This document shows positions 45,629-58,711 of a DNA stretch of 64,000 nt, piece after piece. A program made the translations under genes and the position numbers. How positions within the stretch are numbered: the first letter of the stretch is position 1; every line of letters starts with the position of its first letter. The notes under the pieces were generated by a model. The model saw nothing but the letters and a program-made list of their open reading frames with translations. It was not told the DNA's origin and did no database searches. Source of the stretch: Podospora bellae-mahoneyi (Eukaryota > Ascomycota > Sordariomycetes > Sordariales > Podosporaceae); assembly GCF_035222275.1 (NCBI RefSeq), contig NW_026946359.1:1302001-1366000 (forward strand). Reading direction: 5' to 3'.

Positions 45629-48600
45629 GGTGGTGGTTTTTTGGGGGGGAAGGGTGGTTGGGTGGAGACTGAAGAGGTGGTTGTTGGAAAAGTGATTGGG
45701 TGCCTTTAGGAGGTGATTGCCCGTTTGCGCGCCGTCCAAAGAGAGGTGTAATTAGTTGGAGATTTAGGAAGGTGAATAGGCAGGTAGGTTCAGAAACCGA
45801 TAAGGCTGTGAGGGTTGTGGTGGTGGTTTTGTTCTTTGGCAGGCGGTGGCGTGTGAGAAATAAATCGTATGACCGGAGCTCGTTTGAGACAACTGCGTGA
45901 TGCGGAATCAGCGCAGTGACGATTGGATCTCCGGTGGGAATAAAGGTGGATCCTGTTATTAACTTTTTGCTTTGGTAAGGAAAAAAAGGCGGGTTGCGGC
46001 GATGGCCTCCTTCTATGATGCACCGAGTCTAGCAGTGATATCTGAATGCTAGATATCGCTCTTATATCATCTTCTTCGAGATATCTCGCAAAAAGTCCAA
46101 GGCGCGAGTGCTGGGAGATGGCCACAGGGATAATGACACAATTGACAGGTCCTGCCAAGCAAGACGTTTTGGTGATGTCAGCGGTTCGTTGCTGACTTTT
46201 GTCAAAATTTCCCGAGCCTTCCCCGCCGGCTCTCGCCGTCGAGGGAAGCACGAACCACGTCCCTGGAAAATGGAGGGGTTTTAAGTGGTGGGTTCAATTC
46301 CAGCACTTTTGAACATGCCGGCCAAAGTCCGAAAAGTCACTCAGAAGCAGCCTGTTGCTGACATGGCCATCAATGCGGTCCCAAATGCTCCCGAGACTTT
46401 GAGAGCCTCTCAGTGACACTTGCTTGACATTAGACTCATCGGTCAGGCCAGACGCCCCGGGCACAATTTCTCCCGGCGCAACCGTTCCTCAAAGGCCCGA
46501 TCCGCCGGGGCAGCAGCTCCGATTCCGATCGGCAAAAGCCGGCTGGCGGTTGTCGGACGGTGAAACCTCAACCGGCTCAGTCACATCTCCGGTCGCTATC
46601 GGGTGTTTTGTTTCACCGGCAGGCAGGCAGTCGGCTTGCTGACTATTCATTCAACTCCAAATCAACTTGGATGTCATGTTGAGCTTCGCCCCCACGCAGC
46701 ATCAGAATGTCTCAACAGGACTGGTCCAGATGTTTGTTTGGCAGCTATTACCAGTCAATAAAGGTCAGCTGCGTGTTCGTTCCCGCTGCCGTGCTGTCCG
46801 CCTGCCGGAGCATCAGGACATTTTGAGGGGTCCGGAAACAAATGCGGCCGACGCTCTAGACCATCAGGAAGGCCGCGTTTGCCGTGACAAATGGAAATCT
46901 GGACAACACCCACCGTCCGCGGGCAAAATAGGGGTCTTGCCGTGTCTTCTCTTGCCCCAGGACGCTCGCCGGCTGAGCGGACCGATTCCGACTCAACCCG
47001 TTCGCTTTGCTCTGCGGGCGTCTTTTGCTGGTTGATGGTACTAGATCGACCTGTTGTCGTTGTCAATGCCCATGTATGTAGACTGTGGGCCAAAGTCATG
47101 CGTTTGTCGGATGGTGAACATGTCCCCAAAAACGATCGGCTCGGGGTCATAACTATTTCTCTCAGTGGTTGGCCCAATGCGACGTTAAATTGAGTTTATC
47201 CGGCAGTGTTTGAGAAAATGTGGTGAACCTTTGGAGGCAGGGGTTCATCAGTGCCCCCTAGCGGGATTAGCCTCCGTGTGCTTGCGAGACTTTGAAAGAA
47301 CGGTTCCTAAAAACAAACTTAGTGGCACCATCCAACTTCAGCTGTCACTGCCCGAAAGGTAGGTCCATTGCATCGTTGTGCTAAGAACCTAGGTTGGGAA
47401 ATATCAAGGAGCCAAATCCAACTCCTAGAGGACACTTTGACGTGCTCAACTTTGACGGGTAAGAAAAAGAAAAGTCTATCTGCATGTGAGAGCTCACCCA
47501 CAGGCTGCCAAGAGACTGTTTAGCCAGAGACATGAGCTACTCGGTACACAGTGCAGGTTTGCCTCCCGTTGTATAAGTCAAGTCAGAATGCGCTCACACG
47601 ACATCCCGCGAAACAAGGTTGTATTTCGAGAGTAACGCTACTGGATATGTGATATCTGCCGAGTTGACGTTTGAATGAGGGAACATGCCCATTCGTACCA
47701 AACCCCCCTCACTCGGCAGGCATCTCAAATACCCGGGTGAAAGCCGATCTGATATCTCCAAATTCGTTGCATTGCCCTTGGGCCAAGGGCCGACTATTAT
47801 CACCATGACCAGGTTTTTGAGCCAAATGCAACCCTTGGCACCGTTGGAAACACAATCTTCTTTTTGGAAGCATAGCTTGCGAATGATGATAAGCTGATAA
47901 GACGTTGCGACGTCAGGCCGTTGAAGCGTGCATGCTGCTCGCTAGTGTGCAAAGCATCGGATCAGCAGAGAAGCGCTGCGAGATGCTGACGACATTGGTG
48001 GAGAGGCCGATATCATGTTTCGAGTTGATCTGTCTGAGATGAAGGTTGCAGTTTTGCGCCAAACCGAGCGAGGGGGGTGGACGCCTTGTACGAAATAGGC
48101 ATTTTCTTCCTGTTCTCGACCTAGATTGAGCACTTAATCTGGTGTAGGCCTTTTCCTTTGGGCCGGTGTTGCTCCAATAACATCGCTAGTGAGGTGATTG
48201 CAATGGTGAACAATCTCGATCGTCGTTCTGTTGGCACTTCTTTGGGGAGTACCCTGTGAGACGTGCCGTGCATCTCGAAGACTTCGACATCATGTATTGT
48301 CCTGGCCTGTGCTTGTCCGTGTTCCACCAGCAAAGACAAGCATTGATAGCACTTCGTATTTCTCCACCGAACCGCATTCTAGACTCCTATTATTGTCAAT
48401 GTCGAGCCTCAGGAGCCAAATCCGTGTCGAGAACGGCAGAAGCGTGCAAAGAAGTTGTTAGGTATAGGTAGTATGATTGGAGTGGGGCCAATGGTGATAT
48501 CACAGAATCAACACCCCATGCTACAGTGTACTACTGTGTACCTTTGGCACAGTCTCAATCAGCAGTCTCAACAAGCTGAGATGGTTCCTGGGACCCATTT

Positions 48601-50924
48601 CCAAGAGCAGGGAAGTGGTCAAAACAACCTTGATTCTTGAGTCAGTTGTGAGCATGACTACCAGGATGTTGCCGATGTCTAGGCACGCTCACCACCAAAG
48701 GGCAAGACGGCAACATACCTTGCAGTAACTTTGAGCCTCAAGCCTCTGCCCTTGAATCTGAGCCCGTTTGGCGGGAGTGGACCTATCCACGCTCGGCTTT
48801 GGCCGACAGTTGGCATACCGACTGATCAGTGAGGGGATGTAAGCCGGCTCTTGTTGAGTTTTCGAGAAGCTTGAATCGAGATGAACATCAGAAAGGGCTG
48901 GGAATACTCCGCCAGCCGAGGCCCAGGGGAAACCTCGACAAGGCGTGGAATCTCTGGAATGGTGATGCCGCAAGTCGAGCATGGGACGACCTCGTTGTCT
49001 CGTTGGTGCCCCTCCACTTTAGACCTGCCAGTTTCAGCGGGCGGTGAGTGTACAGCAGGGTCTCGAGAGTGGCCCGAATTCACATGACACCAGCGGCTTG
49101 TTACACCAAGCGACTTGGACGCTTGGTAACTCTGGCGTTTATGCGAGTGATTGGCGCGGCAATGAATCATTCGCAGTGAATCAATGGCTGAAGAGGCGGG
49201 AGAAGCTACCAGTGAATCTCGAGAGAACAAGAGGGGAAAAGGGTGACGGGATTGATGGCTGTGTGGCACAATTGTAGATCGATGGGAGATCAACGCACAG
49301 GTTCCAGGTCCGCGACGACTACCGACAAGGCAAGATGAATCCGCACAGTGCAAGACCAAGGCCAACAATCACGGTGCCTCCACATCTTGCCCCTGTCTAG
49401 CGACCTTCCAAACCGCTGGTACCGGAGGACATTGGACATGCTTCCGTTTGATTTCCACGCACAACACCCGCACACCCGCAAGAGAGATGAGAAGACAGTT
49501 ACACTGCATCTGTCGATGGCAAGTAATCCCACGCACTTGGCGGTGACACATGGGAGCGGGCTACGGCGGTATAGCAAATTGCCAGACGTGGCCAGGATCG
49601 CTGGAAATGCTCGTCATAAACTAATAAACTTGTTGGAGTTGTGTTGTGGTCAAGGTACCGTTTACCGTAGTCGGCGTTAGCAGATGGCAAGGACACTGTC
49701 CGTCTCAGGTCTGTTAGTGCCTTCCCAGCCTGCCGCCATAACAATATCTTTGTTGCGCCTGCCCGCACGACCTCGAACTCTTTCCATTCCTGCCATATGC
49801 TCATGTCTGGTTGAGCTCTCTCTGTCTCCCATCTTGTATCTTCTTCTCGTCCTCTGTCTCCCCTTCTCACGGCCCCCTCCCCACCATCATTGATACTGGT
49901 CCATCACTCCAGTCTGCCTCCAGCTGTTAGTACTTTCCCTCCTCGTCATCAGTATCCTCTTTGAACCCGCCACCTACCACCCAAGGCCGCCGTTTGCCCA
50001 CCTCCACCTGTCTCTTGTCTGTCTCCAGCTGTACAGTATATTATTACCGAGGTGTACGAATCCCGTACTCGGTTCCCTACCGCCACGCCTGTCTGTTCTC
50101 GCAGGTGCTTTCGGCTCTCGGGCATACTGAGCCTGCGATTGATCTGCACGCCATTTGCCAAGACATCGACTTCGAGAAGCCTGGGGGCGCCCCTCAAATA
50201 CCGCCGAGTCTTATATCCATCGCTACCTCAAAAGGGCGTGAAAAAGAATCACCATTACACCCTCATAAACACCACCGAGGCACCGCCGAACCATATCTTA
50301 TCCTCGACGGTACTCCTCTGGGCTGTTTTGGCTGGCGCGCATGGCTCTGTGATACCCTCTGTCGACAGCAGGAATTAGTCATTGGCCGTACCACGGTCCC
50401 CTAACAGGCCTAACACTTACACACGACTTCTGTTTCTTGGCGGTCGATTCTGAGCCGCTGAACGGTCGACCCCCAACAAGCGGAACCGACGCCGTTATAA
50501 CTCGCTGACCCTAGCCTTTAAACCTGAATCCACTGGGGTCAAACGCCTCCAGAAAGAAAGCGACGCCCCCGTGCCTGTGGGCTACGAAGTACTGGGTGGT
50601 TGACCTTCCAGGTTGAGAGTGCGTGCCGAAACTCTAGCTTCAGGTCTCGCATTGAGCCGAGAGGAGCATTATTATTATAACTCGAGGTCAGTTCCCTCCC
50701 CATATGCTCTTCTTCTCCCGTCTCATCCTTTCCATTGAAGCCCCCCAAGAGCCCCCCCAAAACCGCACTGCTCTCCCCCACCTGGATATTGGGCATCAAG
50801 CAGCTGCCAGCACCCCGTCGTCCAACCGTTTCCAGTGGGCACTAACTAGAGCAACAGTGGAGGAAACAAACCCTCCCGCATCCGAGGCTAGGCAGCGCTC
50901 CCCACAACAAGGCCCTCTTTTGCC
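45629..50924. other. 5.3-kb gene-poor stretch between rcf2 and sfp1
   Basis: Divergent spacer far longer than the others. No frame carries a known motif. A perfect 12-bp palindrome cgagatatctcg lies at 46077-46088 in the rcf2-proximal part. From about 49.80 kb the plus strand becomes C/T-rich (tctccccttctcacggcccc near 49857), which suggests that the sfp1 transcript begins there and has a leader of about 1 kb with several small upstream frames. The middle, 46.3-49.5 kb, is unexplained. Confidence 0.5.
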
Positions 50925-53213
50925 ATGCAACATCCCATGTCGAGTTCACTCATCAATTCCACAGCGAGCCCCGAGCCTGCGGAGCCATCGGGGACTGGCC
51001 AAAATACTCTCACAACTCTCACTAATAATATTTGTCCCAATCGCGCATCACCTTTGGCCTCTGCCTCCAGTGATTCGCCTTCCTCTCTCAACAATTCGTC
51101 GTCACGTTCACCATCCTTGACGCCTCAGCCGGCCACTCCCAAATCTCCCACCTCTGGCCTTTTTGTCCCCGCGCCCCCAAAGTCGCATTTCGTTGACATC
51201 GCATCGCTCCCGCCTCAAGATCCCCAGAATACCGATTTTGATTTTCTGCTCGATTGCAGCGACGACGTCGCCGCCTCTGCTGCCCTGTCCAATCACGAAG
51301 CGATACCAACAAGCAACACGCCAGGTATACCAGATATCGACATGGCGACCGGCTCCGTCTACGACTCAGGCCTCGGCCGCAGTCGACAGGACTCGTTTGT
51401 CGGCGCAAGGCCCATCTCCATGACCAACCCCAACCGCACTCGCCGGGACTCGAATAACATTGGACCCGGCAGTCTGATGGGTGGTATGAGCTGGGGTGGT
51501 ATCTCTTTGGGGAGTTTTGTCAAGGACGAGTAAGTGTTATTTATCCATGTTAGCATTCTCACGGGGCCTCTTTCGCGCACGCTGGTTGCGGCGCACCCCG
51601 CCACTGCGTCTACATCACTTATAACTGAAAACTTGAATCATGCTTTCGATCAGGTGTGACTGATACATACCTTGCAGAATAATGATGGCCGGCACTTCTC
51701 CATATCCGACACATCAGTCACCATCGTTCCACTCATCGTCCTATATGCCCAAGCTGGAAGCATCCTTTATGCGCGACTTTATCTGCTGCGAGACGACGTG
51801 GGATACCCTTCATGATCTGCTCCAGCATTATGAGGAGCAGCATACTAACCTCACGGGAAACTCCACGTTGGGGCCTGGGTTCGGCGGGAACTTCACGCGT
51901 GGTCCTGCCAGTCGTGCAACTTCTGTTGCACCTTCAGTCAGACCACAGCAGCCAACACAACCGATGCATGGGTTCCAGCAACAGCGCCAGCCTGGTACTG
52001 GCGCCAGCAACCTGGGCGCTGGTGGATTCGGTATGATGCGACAGCAGGCGGCTCCGGTCGCGCCCAAGGTCAACCACATGTCTCACCTCAACGACGAGAT
52101 GGATGCAGTTGGCGACATGGAAATGGATGATGCTGTCGGGCACATGGATATGGACGACAGCCAACGTATACAGCAGACCCGTCACCTCTTTGGTCAGCAG
52201 CAGCGCCCCCAGCTTCATCTTAATGCCTCGGGGCTTCCTCATCAAGCGTTGCGCACTTCGCAGCCACCAACACCAGCTGCTCAGAGCTTTGGATTCCAGA
52301 ACAATCCTACCGTCTCTTCGGTCAACACACCAACACTGACGACTCACCAAGGCCTGCCCCAGCGCGGACAACAGTTCTCACAAGATAACGCTATGGAGGA
52401 GGATGATGATATGTCAGGCCTGCCCATGAAGCTTAACACCAACAACTTGGCGCCTCTAGGCGGTTTTCCGTTCAATATCAACAACACCATCGACGACCCT
52501 GCGAAGCGCCTTTACAGCCCCGGGGGTTCTTCGGCTCAGATGACCAGCCAGCAACGAGCCATGGAACAGCAGTTGCAAATGCAGCAGCAAGTGCAGCAGC
52601 AGTTGGTGAGCATGAATCTTGACTACAGCCAACTGCCACCGGGCATGGATCCAACCACGCTTCTTCAGCACTTCACTGCGCTGATGATGCCACCACCCGA
52701 AGAGCACAAGCCGTTCAAGTGCCCCGTCATCGGCTGTGAGAAAGCCTACAAGAACCAAAACGGCTTGAAGTAAGTAACCATTAAAACAGTGCAACCGATC
52801 CAGGTGATATGTTGCTGACTCAAATTCTAGGTATCACAAGACACATGGGCATTCAACCCAGCAGCTCCACGAGAATGGCGACGGCACATTCTCCATCGTC
52901 AATCCTGAGACTCATGCGCCCTATCCAGGCACCCTGGGTATGGAAAAGGAGAAACCCTTCAAGTGCGAAGTCTGCGGCAAGCGGTACAAGAACCTGAACG
53001 GTCTAAAATACGTAAGCAAACACCTCACAGCAAGTTCTATAAAGCTCTGAACACTAACGTATCTTCGTCCAGCACAAGCAACACTCCCCACCGTGCGACC
53101 CGGAACTTCGAGCTCAGCAGCAGAACCTCTTTTCCAGCATGATGCAGAATCCCGCAGGATTTATGGCCATACAGCAGAATCTTCCCAATATCAACGAAGA
53201 CAACAATCATTAA
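50925..53213 (+). CDS. sfp1: Sfp1-type C2H2 zinc-finger regulator of ribosomal protein genes
   Basis: Exons 50925-51529, 51678-52769, 52831-53011 and 53073-53213 encode 672 residues. Ser/Thr/Pro-rich sequence at the N-terminus includes [15 protein letters not shown]. The atypical first finger [22 protein letters not shown] lies near 230-255, followed by a Gln/Met-rich linker. Two classical fingers close the protein: [20 protein letters not shown] followed by HKTHGH, and [20 protein letters not shown] followed by QHS. Their spacing, with [20 protein letters not shown] between, is the Sfp1 pattern. In yeast Sfp1 couples nutrient and TOR signalling to ribosome biogenesis genes and cell size. The last two introns each cut a finger just before its histidines. 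The ATG at 50937 is an alternative start. Confidence 0.93.
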
Positions 53214-55533
53214 GCGTGGCATTCCGACTCGGTATCTCTTATGCAACAATGGTATCCTGCTGAGCGATTCGCCTCCTTATCCTACGGCATAAACATACTT
53301 GCCTTCTTCACCATTTTTTCCTGGTTCGGGTACTTTTGCATTTCTCCTGCATCATGCGGTCTGGCGTTTTCCTGGTGGTCCTGGGCGTGGGAGGGGACGA
53401 CTTTTTTTTTCCGAGTAAAGCGCACGCGGGAAGGCTGTCTGCGGATCTATATACCCCAAAGCATAGACTGGATTTCAGACTGATACCCCGTTGTCCTCTT
53501 TTTGTTTCTTTCATTTTTATCCCTTTCTCGCATTGGTCTTTTCTGTTGACTGGTTTGAGGCCAATCAAAAGACTGGCCGACGATAACGATACGCACAACA
53601 TAGAGGAGACCTGCTTTTTCCCCCCACCGAGACAGCGTTTTAGAGCGAGAAAGGAGAGAGCCCGGAAGAGACGAAGACCACGAACCGAACGAATACCATT
53701 AGACCTGGGGGTTCTGACGACAACAAAAAATGGTGTTGGGAGAGTGCGAGGGAGAGGAACAAAATTGGGGTGGTGATATTTGGGATGGTTGCAAAAAACT
53801 CGGCGCGGAGAGGTGAAGAAGGGGAACTAACGTTATACACTCGTTATTTCACCAGTAATAATCACTAATTGAGGACCTTACGGCTGGACTAGCTGGGCTG
53901 GACTGGTTTAGGGGGGCTTGGGGTGTGTGTTTGGTTTTTTTTTTTTTGAGAGTGCGAGGAGGCGGGAAAGAACAGGCTGTTGTGCGCGAGTGATGAAGCG
54001 AGCAAGCCAGCGAGGAGTTGGGGAGAAAGGGGATGTGTGCTTTTTTGTTTGCTGATTTTATTTGTGTTCCTTTTTTCTCTCTCTCTTATTTTCATTGTGG
54101 TTTCTTTGGCTTTCTGTGGATGGGACCCCAAAACGGCGAGGCGTATGAGGCATCAAGAAGTTTCATGGAAGGGAGACAAGTATGAGAAATGTGTGGTATG
54201 ATGAGGGTAGAAGGAGGGGATAGGTATATAAAACCTGGGCGTAAGTTTTTATCCCCTAAGATATGTTTGAGAAGATGGGGGAAAGAAAGGGAGGGGGCGG
54301 GGGGGTAGGTGGTACAGGTTGGCGCAATGTGGTGCAAAAAAAAATCGGTTGGGAAAAGTACTTGTGGGTTGTTGATTTCCGTCGGTTTCTCTTTTTGTCT
54401 TCTTTTGATTTGGGTCTTTTTTTTGTTTTGGGTGGAGGGGAACAGGAGATGAAGAAGGCTGCACTTGGCTTTTTCTTTTTTTGTGTATGGTGATTTTGCT
54501 TGCTTGCAATTTGCTATTTGCTGCTTGCTTGCTTGCTGATGTAAAGGTTCTTGTTGTTGTTGTCGGTGGCTTCAGGGTTTTGGGATAAAGATAGAAATAT
54601 CAAACTCTACTCTCGGTTTAAAATACGGGCGTGATGATTCTGGAACTGCGATATGAAAATTGGTTGGCTGTGTGGAGGTAATGATGATGGTTGGCCGTGT
54701 CTGAGCTGACTGACTATCTAGGTGGTTTAGAGTGGAAATAAGGGTTGCTCATTGTGTTGGTTACACACACACACCTGCTTTACACCCTTTATCCGAGGAT
54801 AAGAAACAAAGCTGTGGGTTTTGCCAATCAGGATATCGTGATGCTACCTACCTAGCCTGCTCTGTATAGGTGCCTTGTACCCCGACCTGAAAGGTAAAAC
54901 TTGGTTTGGTTGTTGTTGAGAAATGAATGGGAGCTGGTATACACTTGCATGTTGTGGGGTAATAACATGTTCAAGATCTATCAACCTTACTTTTGTTGAA
55001 AGACCTGTCGGCTGCCCTCAAAAGCCTTTATTCACAATAGCAGCCCCTAAAATTTTGTCCACAACCTGACTTGCCATACGCAATGATTCCTGGAGGGGAT
55101 AATAGGTTGGTTGTGATATTTGCAACGATGCCTGAAGATGATGCTCTACACCAGTGGCCATCGTCCGTCCTCTCAGCCAACAACTTCCTAGACCAACCCC
55201 TGAAGCCCCCCAGACCAATCACCCCCCTCAACCCACCACCAACCCACAACACTAATGCACAACCAACACCCACGATCTCTTATGATTTGTGATATTAGTA
55301 TTAACTAAGTGTATATATACTTTGCAAAGTCATCACTGGTCGTCCACATACCCCCCCTTCCCATCTTTCCCAGTGTCCGTGTTTTTGCTTTCCCTTCCCT
55401 TCCTCCCAATGCAAATGCTTTCCCTTTTGTTCCAAGAAAGCACTCACTATAACTTGGTTCATCAATGACGACCGCAGACCCCAAACGCCACGAAACAACA
55501 ACTCATCGCATCCAACAACAACAACACATAAGT
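53214..55533. other. intergenic between convergent sfp1 and cyp51
   Basis: 2.3 kb of T/G-rich sequence with many homopolymer tracts (for example T12 near 53937) and repeated gcttgcttgct near 54500-54540. Frames on the minus strand near 54.1-54.5 kb are Pro/Lys/Ser low-complexity. No gene is supported. Confidence 0.5.
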
Positions 55534-57248
<1,715 letters not shown>

Positions 57249-58669
57249 TCTGTCGGGGAGGGAAGATTAAAAAGAAGTAGAGAAAAAGAACGTGTCCAAG
57301 GCTGCTGGGAAATGCAACAAGCGCGCGTGCGAGATGCCAACAATCAAAGCCCACGGGGAAAGAAAGAGAAGAATCTCGCGACCTTTAAGTAGAAGGAGCG
57401 AAGAACTTTTCTAGAGTTCATGTCATCAAGAAAAAGGGATGCGAATTGGCTTTTGGGTAGGTAATCTGCCCCTGCCACGGCAGCCCAGATTGGCCAATCA
57501 GGCGCTCCCCAAGAGCGGTTTCGTATTCGCATTCGCACGGTACCTGGGTACTTCGCATCCGTACGCTCCCACCGCACCGTTTACTCACATCATGCGATAG
57601 AAAGGCAACATCCGATCAAAGTTGCGCCAATGATTCCACGGCAATTACCGTTGACCACCACATATGCGCCGACCTTGGGAGAAGCTGGGCGCATTCTGGC
57701 TGTAAGCGAATGCCTTCATTTTTCGTTTCACCGTTCCTTCTCCTGAAGGACCGTCTTCTCTGCTCTCCATGTACAGACCGCCTGTGGGATATGGTGGCTT
57801 GGCTTAACCAGTTGTCCCGTACTTCGAACCTGCAGGGCGTGCTGTCATCGGATGAACCCTACCCACCTCATGCTGTGGAGTGCGGTGTGTCAACGCCCGT
57901 GGGCTCCGCTGACAAGTGCTATCGCAGATGTGCGATGGTAGGGTGTTGGTGATATTGAACATGTCGCTCTCTCTTCGTCACTTGACCCAACTTTACTCTC
58001 GGTGAGAGCTTCATACCGATACTGACCGTGCGCTTACACCCGGCATCTTCTCACCAAAGCGGCGAGTTGTGCCTCGTCAGTGGGTTCCGCTCCGTTGTTC
58101 GGATCACAAGTAGTGAAGACTGAGAACAAGGCGAGACACCCTCTCGAGAACAGGCGCATGAAGCGATATCGATTACAGTTTCCAAAGTAGCCTAGTGCCT
58201 AATGATACGTAGTAATAACACTGTTGCTTATTCATTTCATGTGATTTCCTATCCTTGGCTAAAATGACAACAGCAACAACAACAACAACGACACCAACGA
58301 CATATCTATCGTCTTCTCCCTGTAAAACAACCAGCGAATGACTATTCCCGCTCCATGCAAAGTCTGAGCGCACCGCCCAAAACGTAAACGAAAAAGCGAA
58401 TGAAGAGAAAGTATGTACAACTTGAAAAAGAAAAAAGAAATCATGCTAATGATGATGATGATGATGATGATGACAATGGTAGATGCAACGAATGGCTCCC
58501 ATGTGTGTGTGGTATATGGTATCATCTCCTCTTCCACTCCTCCCCCCCGTTTTCAATAAAAAAGAATGTCCTCTTTTCTTTTCTCTTATGCCCCTTTACC
58601 CAAGCCTAAACGCCAAAAGCAAAAACAGTGTCATAACAACAAAAGAAAACTCCTGCAACCGACAACAGC

Positions 58670-58705
<36 letters not shown>

Positions 58706-58711
58706 ACACAT
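57249..58711. other. intergenic: cyp51 promoter, and GT23 3' flank with microsatellites
   Basis: The first 400 bp are the cyp51 promoter. Further on there are three trinucleotide repeats: AAC units near 58270-58290, GAT units at about 58449-58473 and AAC units at about 58672-58705. The last begins seven bases from the stop codon of the minus-strand glycosyltransferase, so that transcript's 3' UTR opens with a GTT repeat. No gene is seen. Confidence 0.6.
57489..57498. promoter_or_regulatory. palindromic double CCAAT box upstream of cyp51
   Basis: ATTGGCCAAT is a perfect 10-bp palindrome that presents a CCAAT pentamer on each strand, about 240 bp upstream of the cyp51 start. A further CCAAT lies near 57624 (gcgccaatgatt). 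The CCAAT-binding complex is known to control cyp51A in Aspergillus fumigatus, so the site is a reasonable candidate; use here is inference. Confidence 0.55.

Noticed and set aside
46077-46088. Perfect 12-bp palindrome cgagatatctcg
   Set aside because: Palindromes of this length are expected a few times in 64 kb of mixed sequence when AT-rich at the centre, and no gene or element context supports it.
46284-46300. ggttcaattcc resembling a tRNA B box
   Set aside because: The flanking bases do not form a T-stem and no A box or acceptor stem is found at the right distance.
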